Notes under the pieces: model-generated
What the model saw: only the letters and a program-made list of their open reading frames with translations
Database searches by the model: none
Told to the model about the DNA's origin: nothing
Assembly (NCBI GenBank): GCA_022749755.1
Contig: CM040450.1
Span: 8,050,913 to 8,114,912 of the forward strand
Length of the DNA stretch: 64,000 bases
Direction of reading: 5' to 3'
DNA from: Azadirachta indica
Taxonomy: Eukaryota > Streptophyta > Magnoliopsida > Sapindales > Meliaceae
In this document: positions 9,165 to 18,414 of the stretch, piece by piece
Layout: the number at the start of each line of letters is the position of its first letter
Position numbering within the stretch: position 1 is the first letter of the stretch
Made by a program: the position numbers and the translations under genes

Positions 9165-9492
9165 TGATGCAAATACGGATGCACACAAGAGCAATGATCC
9201 AATTCAGGTACTTAATGGTCCCGTTACCAAAGCAAGAATGAAGAAATTCAAAGATGCATTGAATGGGATGATTCAAGGTTTATGGGATGATCTTGCAACA
9301 ATTCAAGAGTGTAAGAAAGAGTCAAATATCAAGCTTGGACTTCAAGACAATAATCAGAGTTTGGTAACATTGACACAAATACAAGAAGGCAAAACCTAAA
9401 GATTAAAGCTTATACGGAATTCAACTTCTCAAATTTGTATAAGGCCATATTCGAATGATGTCTCAAGTTTAATATACTCGGAGTTCGTATCA
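9165..9492 (+). repeat. R2 5' LTR, internally deleted form
   Basis: TGATGC...CGTATCA, 328 bp. Compared with the R2 solo LTRs (834 and 826 bp) it lacks about 500 bp, including the TATA region, between two copies of GTCTCAAG. It encodes in frame the tail with [18 protein letters not shown]. Confidence 0.93.
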
Positions 9493-9495
9493 GTT

Positions 9496-9512
9496 TGGTA
9501 TCAGAGCTACGG
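9496..9512 (+). other. Primer-binding site, R2
   Basis: TGGTATCAGAGCTACGG, three bases after the LTR, matches initiator tRNA-Met. Confidence 0.92.
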
Positions 9513-10328
9513 CTCTAAATCAGGTTATATCGTCTTTCAAATTTGTCTATTTGTTTCTTTAGTTTCTAAGTCTGTTTTGCTTCAATTCTATTTATTTTCA
9601 TTTTTTTGTGTCTATTATATCAAAAAAAAAAAAAAGAGGGTTTCCTTTCAATTCATAGCAAGTCAAGTTTGGGTTATATCAATCTCCAATTCGGTTGATT
9701 TAGTCTTTGTCTAATTCGTTTTTTTTGTCTCTTTTTATTTATTTTTGTTTGGTCACTTCTACGTGTTTGGAAGTTAAAAAAAAAATTAAAAGAAAAGAAG
9801 AGAAAAGCAGAGCATTTAGCCAAGAGAAGGAAAAAAAAAGGGGGGGGGGTGCAGGTGTTGAACGAAAAATAAGGAGAATAAAAAGAAAAATCAGATTACT
9901 TCAAGGAGTTTGACCAAATCAAGCCTACATTCCAAAATAAGATAGGATTTGCTTCCTAATCTTTCCATAATTTTTGGTTGACTTTCTTATTCTGTACTGA
10001 ATTTTTTTTTTCTTTGGTCTTAATATTTCCTTTGTCATTTCTAAAAATCTATTTCCTAGTCCTTGTGCTTTCCCAATTTGTTGCCTATCTAAATTAGTTT
10101 TATTTTACTTTTCATTGTATTTAGTAAGTTTGTATAAATTTTGATTTTTGCAACTAATCTTAATAAGAGAATTAGAGTGAACAAAGGCTTAGTGTAAGCT
10201 TATTTAGAGAAAAGGCATAAATTAAATGTGAAACACGAGCGAACTTAAGTGATAACATTACTTGAGTAAAACACGTGAGGGAGTGAAGTGAGGAAATTAT
10301 TCTTTTGCTTTACTAACTGTCTTGCAGG
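9513..10328 (+). other. R2 leader
   Basis: Non-coding leader with T-rich and A/G-rich runs, including a G-run near 9841-9848. The segment before gag (about 10200-10290, with CACGAGCGAAC and ACACGTGAGGGAGTG) resembles the stretch before gag in R1. The open frame 9707-9913 is low-complexity and not a credible gene. Confidence 0.75.
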
Positions 10329-11350
10329 ATGAGTGGACAAGCAAGAAATCCACAAGGTGAGATAGATCGATTCCAAGCTTTAACCGAGTTGTTGCAAGCT
10401 ATGGATAGAAAATATGGAGAGTTGGTTGATAGAATGGAGAGGCTGGAGGTTTCAGCCACAAGAGGGCAGTCGCCTAATGCTCCTAATCCAACCATGCAAA
10501 CTAGGCGAGTTCCGAGAAGAGCTCAATTAGATGATAGTTTTAATGATAGTGAATCGCTTGATGACAATGGAGAGGAAGAAGAGGTGAGACCGAGGGTAAG
10601 AAACAATAACAATAGCAACAATGGGGTTAAACTGAAAATTCCACCATTTTATGGAAGAATGGATTTTGAGGCATACTTGGATTGGGAAACGAAGATTGAA
10701 TTAGTGTTTGATTGCAATGACTACACTGAATCCAAAATTTGAAGCTTGTCGTGGCTGTTATTGAAGCTTATGCTATTAATTGGTGGGATGATACTAAGCA
10801 AAAGCGAAGGAGAAATAGGGAAAGGCCCATTGAAGAGTGGAGAAATCTAAAATCCATCATGCACAAGAGATTTGTACCAAGCTACTACTATAGAGAATTG
10901 TATAATCGACTTCAAAATCTCACTCAAGGGTCTAAGAGTGTTGAGGAATATTACAAGGAGATGGAGGTAGCAATGATAAGAGCAAATGTAGAGGAAGATA
11001 ATGAAGCTACAATGGCAAGATTTCTCAATGGTTTGAACAAGGAGATTTCTAATGTGGTTGAATTGCAGCCATATAAAGGAGCTAGAAGACTTGCTTCACC
11101 TTGCATTGAAGGTTGAGAAGTAACTGAAAAAGAGAGGTCGTACAAGTCAGTTTTCCTCCTATACTTCTTCATTCAAATCAAATTGGAGAAAAGATGATAA
11201 AGCTTCATCATCCAAGCCTAAAATTGAATTTAAAGAGTTTCCCAAAACATCAAACTCAAGCAAAGACAAGGGGAAGCTTGATTCTACTACTAACACCAGA
11301 AATATTAAATGTTTTAAATGTCAAGGTGTAGGACATTACAAGCGGGATTG
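10329..11350 (+). pseudogene. R2 gag with zinc knuckle, frameshifted
   Basis: Capsid/nucleocapsid protein. The start at 10329 (MSGQARNPQ) follows the leader. A coiled MDRKYGELVDRMERLE segment near residue 30-45 precedes the retrotransposon gag domain (IPPFYGRMDFEAYLDWETKIELVF, then INWWDD, then FVPSYYYRELYNRLQNLTQGSKSVEEYY). A frameshift near 10740 splits it; the second segment ends at 11116 with another shift. The knuckle CFKCQGVGHYKRDC (C-x2-C-x4-H-x4-C) at about 11307-11350 is intact and would bind the genomic RNA. Confidence 0.9.
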
Positions 11351-11372
11351 CCCAAATCAAAGAACCATATTC

Positions 11373-11945
11373 ATGCTTGAGGGAGTGTACTATTCGGCCA
11401 GTGAAGAGGAGAATGAACAAGAGACAATGCCAACTCTTAAAGATGTAAGTGATGAAGAAGGGGATGATCAATTTACTATGACAGAAAGTGGTAAGGCTCT
11501 TGTATCAAGAAGAGTTTTGAATATGCACGTCCAACAAGAAGAATGTGATCAAAGAGAGAATCTCTTCTATACTAGATGTCTTGTAAAGGATAGGGTTTGT
11601 GATGTGATAATTGATGGTGGCAGTGTAACTAATGTTGCTAGTACTACTCTTGTAGAAAAGTTGGGGTTACCTACTTTAAAACATCCACATCCTTACAAGT
11701 TGAAGTGGCTTAATGATTGTGGGGAAATTAGGGTGACAAAGCAAGTTCTTGTTACCTTCAAAATAGGCAAGTATAGAGATGAGTTGTTGTTTGATATAGT
11801 GCCCATGCATGCTGGTCATCTCTTGTTGGGACGCCCTTGGCAATTTGACAGAAGGGTGTTACATAATGGTTTTACAAATCATTATATTTTTGAGAAGGAC
11901 GGGAAGAAAATTACTCTTGTACCACTTTCACCTAAAGAAGTTTAG
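11373..11945 (+). CDS. R2 aspartic protease segment
   Basis: 190 codons open. The retropepsin motif VIIDGGSVTNVAS (about residue 79-91; D-G-G in place of D-S/T-G, as in sibling families here) and the GHLLLGRPW motif are visible. It would cut the polyprotein inside the particle. It is part of a gag-pol frame, so its first Met is not a real start. It stops at TAG 11943-11945, 18 bp before the next open segment. Confidence 0.88.
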   Translation: MLEGVYYSASEEENEQETMPTLKDVSDEEGDDQFTMTESGKALVSRRVLNMHVQQEECDQRENLFYTRCLVKDRVCDVIIDGGSVTNVASTTLVEKLGLPTLKHPHPYKLKWLNDCGEIRVTKQVLVTFKIGKYRDELLFDIVPMHAGHLLLGRPWQFDRRVLHNGFTNHYIFEKDGKKITLVPLSPKEV

Positions 11946-11963
11946 AAAGGTGAGCTTAGAAGA

Positions 11964-13079
11964 ATGCAAAGTCAGAGAAAAAACAAGAGTGAGAAGAAAA
12001 GAATGAATGAAGGTGTAACAAAGGAGGGTGAGTTTTCAAAAGAAAAGAGTGGAAAAAATAATGAGAAAGAAAAAAAAATGAGTTCGAATGGAGAGGGGCA
12101 GAATTCAAATGAGGGAAAAAGAGTGGAGGAAAAAGAAACAATTGAGTGTAAAAAGAAACAAGTGAGCTTTTATGCAAAAAGGAGTGATATTAGGGCGGCT
12201 TGGTTTTCCAACAAAAGTATACTTGGACTTATGTACAAGGAACTTTACTTAAACACTAATGACCTCAATACTTCTTTGCCTACTGCATTTATTTCTCTTT
12301 TACAGGCTTATAAGGATGTTTTTCCCGAGGAGGTACCCAATGAATTGCCGCCCATTAGGGGTATCGAGCATCAGATCGATTTTATTCCTGAAACTTCAAT
12401 TCCAAATAAACCAGCCTATAAGAGTAATCCCGAGGAGACAAAAGAGCTTCAAAGGCAAGTTAAGGAGTTGTTAACTAAGGGATATGTTAGAGAAAGTATG
12501 AGTCCATGTGCTATTCCTGTTCTGTTGGTACCTAAGAAAGATGGCTCTTGGCGTATGTGTGTTGATTGTCGTGCAATTAATAACATTACAGTAAAGTATC
12601 GCCATCCTATTCCTAGGTTAGATGATATGCTTGATGAATTATATGGTTCTACTATCTTTAGCAAAATTGATTTGAAAAGTGGGTATCATCAAATTCACAT
12701 GAGAGAGGGTGATGAGTGGAAAACTGCATTCAAAACAAAATATGGTCTGTATGAATGGTTAGTTATGCCTTTTGGTTTAACTAATGCACCTAGTACTTTC
12801 ATGAGGCTTATGAACCATGTTTTGAAAGATTTAATTGGAAAATTTGTTGTTGTGTACTTTGATGATATCCTTGTGTATTCCAAAAATTCGAATGAACACG
12901 TAGAACATTTAAGGGCTGTACTTGATATTTTGAGGAAAGAAAAGTTATGTGCTAACGTTAAAAAGTGTTCTTTTTGTTTAGATATAATTGTGTTTTTAAG
13001 TTTCATGGTAAGTGCTCAAGGCATTGAATTTGATGAAGAGAAGGTAAGTGCTATAAAAAATTGGCCTATTCCTAAGTGA
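11964..13079 (+). CDS. R2 reverse transcriptase segment
   Basis: 371 codons open. The first ~60 residues are a Lys/Glu-rich linker ([18 protein letters not shown]). RT then follows with [59 protein letters not shown] and the catalytic YFDDILVY (Y298, D300, D301). All RT motifs are intact. The frame ends with a TGA in the sequence between RT and RNase H (IPK-stop at 13077), a small indel against R1. Confidence 0.92.
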   Translation: MQSQRKNKSEKKRMNEGVTKEGEFSKEKSGKNNEKEKKMSSNGEGQNSNEGKRVEEKETIECKKKQVSFYAKRSDIRAAWFSNKSILGLMYKELYLNTNDLNTSLPTAFISLLQAYKDVFPEEVPNELPPIRGIEHQIDFIPETSIPNKPAYKSNPEETKELQRQVKELLTKGYVRESMSPCAIPVLLVPKKDGSWRMCVDCRAINNITVKYRHPIPRLDDMLDELYGSTIFSKIDLKSGYHQIHMREGDEWKTAFKTKYGLYEWLVMPFGLTNAPSTFMRLMNHVLKDLIGKFVVVYFDDILVYSKNSNEHVEHLRAVLDILRKEKLCANVKKCSFCLDIIVFLSFMVSAQGIEFDEEKVSAIKNWPIPK

Positions 13080-13670
13080 GGTAAGAAGTTTTCATGGATT
13101 GGCTAGTTTTTATAGACGGTTTGTAAAAGATTTTAGCACCATTGCGGCACCCCTTACAGAGATAATTAAAAAGAATTGTACTTTTAAGTGGGACAAAGAA
13201 CAATTATCCTACTTACGACAAAGAGCTTTATGCTTTGGTTAGAGCTTTGCAAAACTGGCAGCATTTCTTGTGGCCTAAGGAATTTGTTATTCATACTGAC
13301 CATCAATCTTTGAAGTTCATTAAAAGTTAAGGTAAGTTGAACAAACGACATGCCAAATGGGTCGAATTTATTGAGACTTTTCCTTATGTGATTAAATACA
13401 AGTAAGGTAAAGACAATGTTGTGGCTGATGCACTTTCACGGAGGTATACTTTATTTAATGCTTTACATGCAAGAATGCTTGGATTTGAACATATTAAAAC
13501 TCTTTATGATGATGATACTGACTTTTCTAGCATTTTCAAAGTATGTAAGAAAGCTGCATATGGTAAGTTTTATAGAATGGATGAGTTTTTGTTTAAAGAA
13601 AATAAATTGTGCATACCTATTTATTCTTTGAGAGAATTGCTTGTAAAAGAGTCTCATGGGGTGGTTTAAT
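13080..13670 (+). pseudogene. R2 RNase H, deleted and frameshifted
   Basis: [21 protein letters not shown] is recognisable, then the sequence jumps at about 13200 from FKWDKEQ to [13 protein letters not shown], losing the CDASG region with the first catalytic Asp. HTDHQSL and VADALSRR follow, with TAA stops near 13328 and 13404. The frame is lost again near 13655, just before the integrase zinc region. Confidence 0.88.
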
Positions 13671-14817
13671 GGGACATTTTGGCATTACAAAAACTTTAGA
13701 CACTTTAGATGAACACTTCTATTGGCCTAAAATGAAAAATGATGTGCAAAGAGTTTGTAATAGATGTGTTGTGTGCAAACAAGCTAAATCCAAAGTTTTA
13801 AATCAAGGTTTGTATACTCCTTTACCTGTTTCTAGTGAATCTTGGACTAATATTTTCATGGATTTTGTTTTGGTTTACCTAGATCGAAAAAAGGGGAAAG
13901 ATTCTATATTTGAAGTGGTTGATAGGTTTTCCAAAATGTCACACTTTATTTCCATGGATTTTGTTTTGAGTTTACCTAGATCGAAAAAAGGGAAAGATTC
14001 TATTTTTGTAGTGGTTGATAGGTTTTCCAAAATGTCACACTTTATACCTTATAATAAAACTGATGATGCCACTAATATTGCAAATCTGTTCTTTAGGGAA
14101 GTAGTGCGTTTGCATGGCATTCCAAAAACTATTGTTAGTGATAGAGATGTGAAGTTTCTAAGTCATTTTTGGAAAGTTTTGTGAAGTAAATTGGGTACGA
14201 AATTGTTATATTCTACTACTTGTCACCCACAAACTGATGGTCAAACAGAAGTTGTGAATAGGACTTTGGAAACTTTGTTATGTACTATTATCGAAAAGAA
14301 TTTGAAGAATTGGGAAGAGTGCATTCCATTTGTTGAATTCGCATATAATAGAGTTGTGCATTCTACTACTGGTTTTTCACCGTTTGAAATTGTTTATGGC
14401 TTTAACCCACTAACCCCTTTGAATTTAGTTCCTTTACCTTGTGATGAAAGAACTAGCTTAGATGGGAAAATGAAGGCAGAATTGGTGAGAAAACTACATG
14501 CAGATGTGAGCAAGAACATTGAAAAGAAGAATCAACAAATTACAAACCAAGTAAACAAAGGACGAAGGCGCGTTGTATTCGAGCCTAGTGATTGGGTTTG
14601 GGTACATATGCGAAAGGAAAGGTTTCCAACTCAAAAGAAGTCAAAGCTACATCCAAGAGGAGATGGTCCCTTTCAAGTTGTTGAGAAGATCAATGATAAT
14701 GCCTACAAATTGGATCTTCCTGGTGAGTATACTGTGAATGCAACTTTTAATGTGGCTGATCTTTCTCTTTTTGATGTAGATGGTGAAGATTCGTGGACGA
14801 ATCATCTTGAGGAGTGA
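13660..14817 (+). pseudogene. R2 integrase with internal duplication
   Basis: HHCC zinc domain (MGHFGI...[17 protein letters not shown]), core and C-terminal domain. Catalytic residues: D in MDF (13861-13863), D in SDRD (14140-14142), E in QTE (14248-14250). The segment from MDFV to SHFI occurs twice in tandem (13858-13953 and 13954-14049, 96 bp each), in frame overall, which would disrupt the core fold. TGA at 14182-14184 (TGG to TGA) interrupts the core. The C-terminus keeps the WVHMRKERF and [22 protein letters not shown] motifs and no classical chromodomain. TGA at 14815-14817 separates it from the in-frame LTR-encoded tail. Confidence 0.92.
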
Positions 14818-14822
14818 GGGAA
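14808..14822 (+). other. R2 polypurine tract
   Basis: Purine-rich GAGGAGTGAGGGAA directly before the 3' LTR; the expected plus-strand primer. Confidence 0.75.
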
Positions 14823-15150
14823 TGATGCAAATATGGATGCACACAAGAGCAATGATCCAATTCAGGTACTTAATGGTCCCGTTACCAAAGCAAGAATGAA
14901 GAAATTCAAAGATGCATTGAATGGGATGATTCAAGGTTTATGGGATGATCTTGCAACAATTCAAGAGTGTAAGAAAGAGTCAAATATCAAGCTTGGACTT
15001 CAAGACAATAATCAGAGCTTGGTAACATTGACACAAATACAAGAAGGCAAAACCTAAAGATTAAAACTTCTACGGAATTCAACTTCTCAAATTTGTATAA
15101 GGCCATATTCGAATGATGTCTCAAGTTTAATATACTCGGGGTTCGTATCA
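14823..15150 (+). repeat. R2 3' LTR, internally deleted form
   Basis: 328 bp, five mismatches to the 5' LTR by eye, same GTCTCAAG deletion junction. Encodes the tail frame 14833-15057 in phase with pol. Confidence 0.93.
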
Positions 15151-15155
15151 CACCG
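15151..15155. repeat. Target-site duplication of R2, right
   Basis: CACCG, identical to 9160-9164. Confidence 0.95.
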
Positions 15156-15529
15156 GGTACAAAATCAATTTGATGTTTAATTCCTCAAATTTGAAGTAAA
15201 CTAAGGGGCACCTCTTCAGGAAAGACATCCTCAAATTCCTGTAAAAGAAACATAACATTGCTCGGCAAGGATCTAGCAAAATCGTCAGTACACAAAAAGG
15301 CCTCCTTGTACATAAATACTATAAGGAGTTGTTGTGAAAGTAAAGCTCTCTTGATCTCACTTTTTTTTGCAATAAAATTGTATTTCTCCTCTCTCTCACA
15401 CATCAACGTTGCAACTCTCTCATTTTTTCTCTTAATCTCTTTCACATTTTTGCCTTTCTCGTTTTCTTTTTTCTTTTCACTTACTTTATGCATCTTTAAT
15501 TGGTTTTCGAGAACTTGTTTTGGAGTCAA
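15156..15529 (-). pseudogene. R1c pre-RT linker
   Basis: Joins protease to RT in R1. A Lys/Glu-rich segment (SEKKKENEKGKNVKEIKRKNER) is followed by a conserved region, [11 protein letters not shown], that precedes RT in this superfamily. Open for 114 codons on the minus strand, then frameshifted near the R2 insertion. Confidence 0.85.
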
Positions 15530-16040
15530 TGGTACAAGTGATATAGGTTGCTTTTTGATGGTAAAAGAGTATTTATTGGTGAGACTGTCATGTGTGACTC
15601 ATCGATCGTACTGCTATGGTCTACTCAATAGGATGTGACAAGCGTGCATAGGAATCACGTCACAAAGGACCTCATCCTCATACTTGCCAATAGAAAATGC
15701 CACCAACACTTGTTTTGTTACTTTGATTTCTCCACAATTGTTTAGCCATTGAAGCCACGTTTTATGGTAGGTAAAGACAATTTCTCCACTAATTCGGTGC
15801 TGGCCACGTTGGTGCAACTTCGTTCATCAATTATAATGCTGCAAACTTTGTTGTTGACGAAACACCGAGTATGAAACAAGTTTTCCCGCTGATCATTTTC
15901 TGCCTTAACTTGTGCACTAAGAGCTCATCTGGTTACTAATAATTCTCCTTCTACAGCATATTGCCCTTCGTAGTTATCTTCAAGAGATGGCATATCTTCT
16001 ATTTCGTCTTCTTCTTCTCCTTCCGACTTAATCTCCCCTT
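15530..16040 (-). pseudogene. R1c protease, broken
   Basis: Aspartic protease of R1. The active-site region reads VIIDERSCTNVAS, so the usual D-G-G is D-E-R; the HILLSRP motif is degraded from HILLGRP. Several stops and shifts. The Glu-rich segment before it (about 15960-16030) is the typical R1 gag-pro spacer. Confidence 0.82.
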
Positions 16041-17104
16041 TAACATTGATCACCATTACCCTTTTATTTGGGCATTGGCTAGCTATATGACCTCTGCCTT
16101 GACATTTAAAACACTTAATGTCATGATTTCTAGAAGCGGTGCATTCAATGCTACCTTATTTTTGCGGCACAACTTGTTTAGCATCCTTAGAAGCTTCGGA
16201 ATTAGTCTTTGTTAATGGAAATTCCTGCCTTTTAGGAGTTGATCTCCATAAGTTTGTAGTAGTCATGCTTGTCCTCTCCTGGCCATGCTTCTTCGCTTCA
16301 ATTGTTGCTCAACTTTGATGGCTTGGTGTACCATATCTGTCAACTCTACATAATGTTGCATTTCCACCACGTCTGCGATCTTACGATTTAAACCATGTAA
16401 GAATTTAGCCATGGTAGCTTCTCTTTGTAGTATTCATCTACGCTTTTAGATCATTAAGTTAGACGCTGTAATTTGTTGAACAACTCCCGATGGTAGTAGT
16501 TTGGAATGAAACGTCTTCTCATTATTGTCTTCATCTCGTCCCACGTTTCAACAGGATATTCTTGATTTCTTCTCCTATCCTTCAACAATTTATCCCACCA
16601 AATAATAGCATAATCAGTAAATTCAATGGCCGCAAGTTTTACCTTTTTGATCTCAGAATAGTTGTGACAATCGAAAACCATCTCTATTTTCTTCTCCCAC
16701 TCTAAATAAGCTTCAGGATCATTTCTACCTTGGAACGGTGAAATTTTTACCTTAATACTTCCTAAATCATCATCCAACTTAAGTCTACCCAACCTAACTT
16801 CTCTATTCCCATAACCATGCAAATTCCTGCCCCGGTTCATTGGTGATTCATCTAACTCCTCATCATTCTCAACATTACTCCATTGTACCCTTGGTTGCAC
16901 TTGCCTAGGTGGTTGTCTAATGGAAGAGCTTTGATGTTGCCCTCTTGATGTCTCTTCTTCCAACCTATCCATCCTCTCATGGATTGGTTCTAACTCAGAC
17001 CTCATCATCCATCTCATCTCCCCCAATAATGCCTGCAATTGAAGGTTCGGGGTGGTTGATTATTGTACTCCCGCGGTTGAATTTTCTTCTTGATTGTGAG
17101 GCAT
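16041..17104 (-). pseudogene. R1c gag
   Basis: Start at 17104 (MPHNQEENST), matching the gag start of R1g. A stop (CAA to TAA) follows after about 13 residues; the frame is then open 17038-16454. Contents: coiled segment with IHERMDRLEEETSRG, gag domain KISPFQGRNDPEAYLEWEKKIEMVFDCHNYSE, IIWWDKLLKDRRRNQE, RRRFIPNYYHRELFNKLQRLT. The zinc knuckle CFKCQGRGHIASQC (about 16110-16060) is intact. A stop and frame loss occur near 16450. Confidence 0.9.
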
Positions 17105-17593
17105 ATTTAAAATCTGTAAAACAAAGTTAGAAACCTCACAAGCACTCCCTCACGTGTTTTCATTCACTCTCGTATTTGAGCACTCAAATGTTCTCACACT
17201 CGCACACTCTTAATCAAAATGTCAGTGGCAATTTTAAGATGAGAAGCAACTAAAACAAATCACAAGATTCAATAAGTAATTCTTAAGAAATTGATGCAAG
17301 CAATGACAATATTGAATCAAGAATAAGAAATTATGAATATAATAGATAACAGCAATTCTCTTTTTTTTTTTTTGCTTTGTTTTCCTTTTTTTTTTTTTTG
17401 TAAGAAGTAGAAATGAAAATATGAACTCAAAATAAATTGAAGGAAGTAAAATACAAAATTGGAATTTGGACCAATCAAGGAGGAATTTGGCCACAATATA
17501 TATTTTTTTTGTATTTTTTTTCAGAATTGTAATTTAAGAAGTAAAGGAACAATAAAGAGGTAGAGGATAACTTAAACTTGCCTTGGAACTAAA
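17105..17593 (-). other. R1c leader
   Basis: Non-coding leader between primer site and gag. Contains the conserved TCAAGGAGGAATTTGGCCACAA segment in reverse and T-rich runs at 17359-17400. Confidence 0.85.
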
Positions 17594-17605
17594 GCTCTGA
17601 TACCA
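17594..17605 (-). other. Primer-binding site, R1c
   Basis: Reverse complement reads TGGTATCAGAGC next to the LTR; initiator tRNA-Met. Confidence 0.9.
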
Positions 17606-17607
17606 AA

Positions 17608-18414
17608 TGATACGAACCTCACCAATAGTGTGACGAAATCTAACACTGAATATAGTAAAGAACCCCAAGATTTTCCCAAGACGTAAGTTTATTGAGCCTT
17701 GACCCAATACCTATCTAGATAAGAACCAAAATTATGATTTACTCAAATGCCACACCAAGACCCTTAAGAAAACACTTAAAAATTTAGATGATAAGTTTGG
17801 TTGTTTTGAACGCCATAAAAAATTAAACTTGAAGAGTTCAAGAAGAAGAACTTGTAAGAAATAACTTAACACTCAAATTGCTTGTTTCATTTCAAGAAAT
17901 GAAAGACTTTTTATAGGCAAATACAAAGGCGAAATGTCAAAAGTTAGGTTATCAATCTTACCTAACAACTTGACAAAATAAATTCAAACTTTATGACTTT
18001 TAAAACCTATAAATTTCAAACATGAAAATGTAAGCAATGATGTCATATATATATGACATAAGCAATGACGTCGAATGTGTATGATGTAAGTGATTACATC
18101 ATTTTAAAATTTTCAAAATTACATAAATGGACTATAATTTTCAAACATTTTCATATTAGTCTTCTTGGACTCCGGTTACTTGAATGATGTTCACTGAGCC
18201 TAATTCTTCAAGACGTATGTCTTGAATTATATTTGAATCACACATCTTTTTAATTAGTCCATTTAAGGCACTTTCCAATGTCTTGGCTGTAGCTCTTGTA
18301 ATCGGTCTACTCGGCACGCTTAGCGAATCATATAGATGCTGTAATTGAGTGTCTCCAACCTTATGTTTGAGGTTCTCCTCTTGTTTACATGGTTGCACAA
18401 CTTTGTTTGCATCA
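17608..18414 (-). repeat. R1c 5' LTR
   Basis: 807 bp, TGATGCAAAC...TTCGTATCA on the minus strand. TATA box CTATAAAAAGTC near 17915. Paired TGACGT/ACATCA-type motifs at 18035-18100. The LTR-encoded tail frame is open (18156-18434) with GPITRARAK-like RPITRATAKTLESALNGL and stop after VQED. At 18414 it abuts R1d protease sequence directly. Confidence 0.92.

Larger units (their letters stand above)
9165..15150 (+). mobile_element. Complete R2 Ty3/gypsy retrotransposon nested in R1c
   Basis: 5986 bp, bounded by 328-bp LTRs and CACCG duplications. Order: LTR, tRNA-Met primer site, leader, gag, protease, RT, RNase H, integrase, polypurine tract, LTR, the order of Ty3/gypsy elements. The LTRs differ at five positions by eye, so the insertion is young. 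The coding region has a frameshift in gag, a frameshift and a deletion in RNase H, a 96-bp duplication and a stop in integrase, and a stop just before the LTR-encoded tail; it is non-autonomous. Confidence 0.95.

Noticed and set aside
9707..9913. Lys/Arg-rich open frame in the R2 leader
   Set aside because: Low-complexity sequence between PBS and gag; no conserved start or homologue in R1 leaders.
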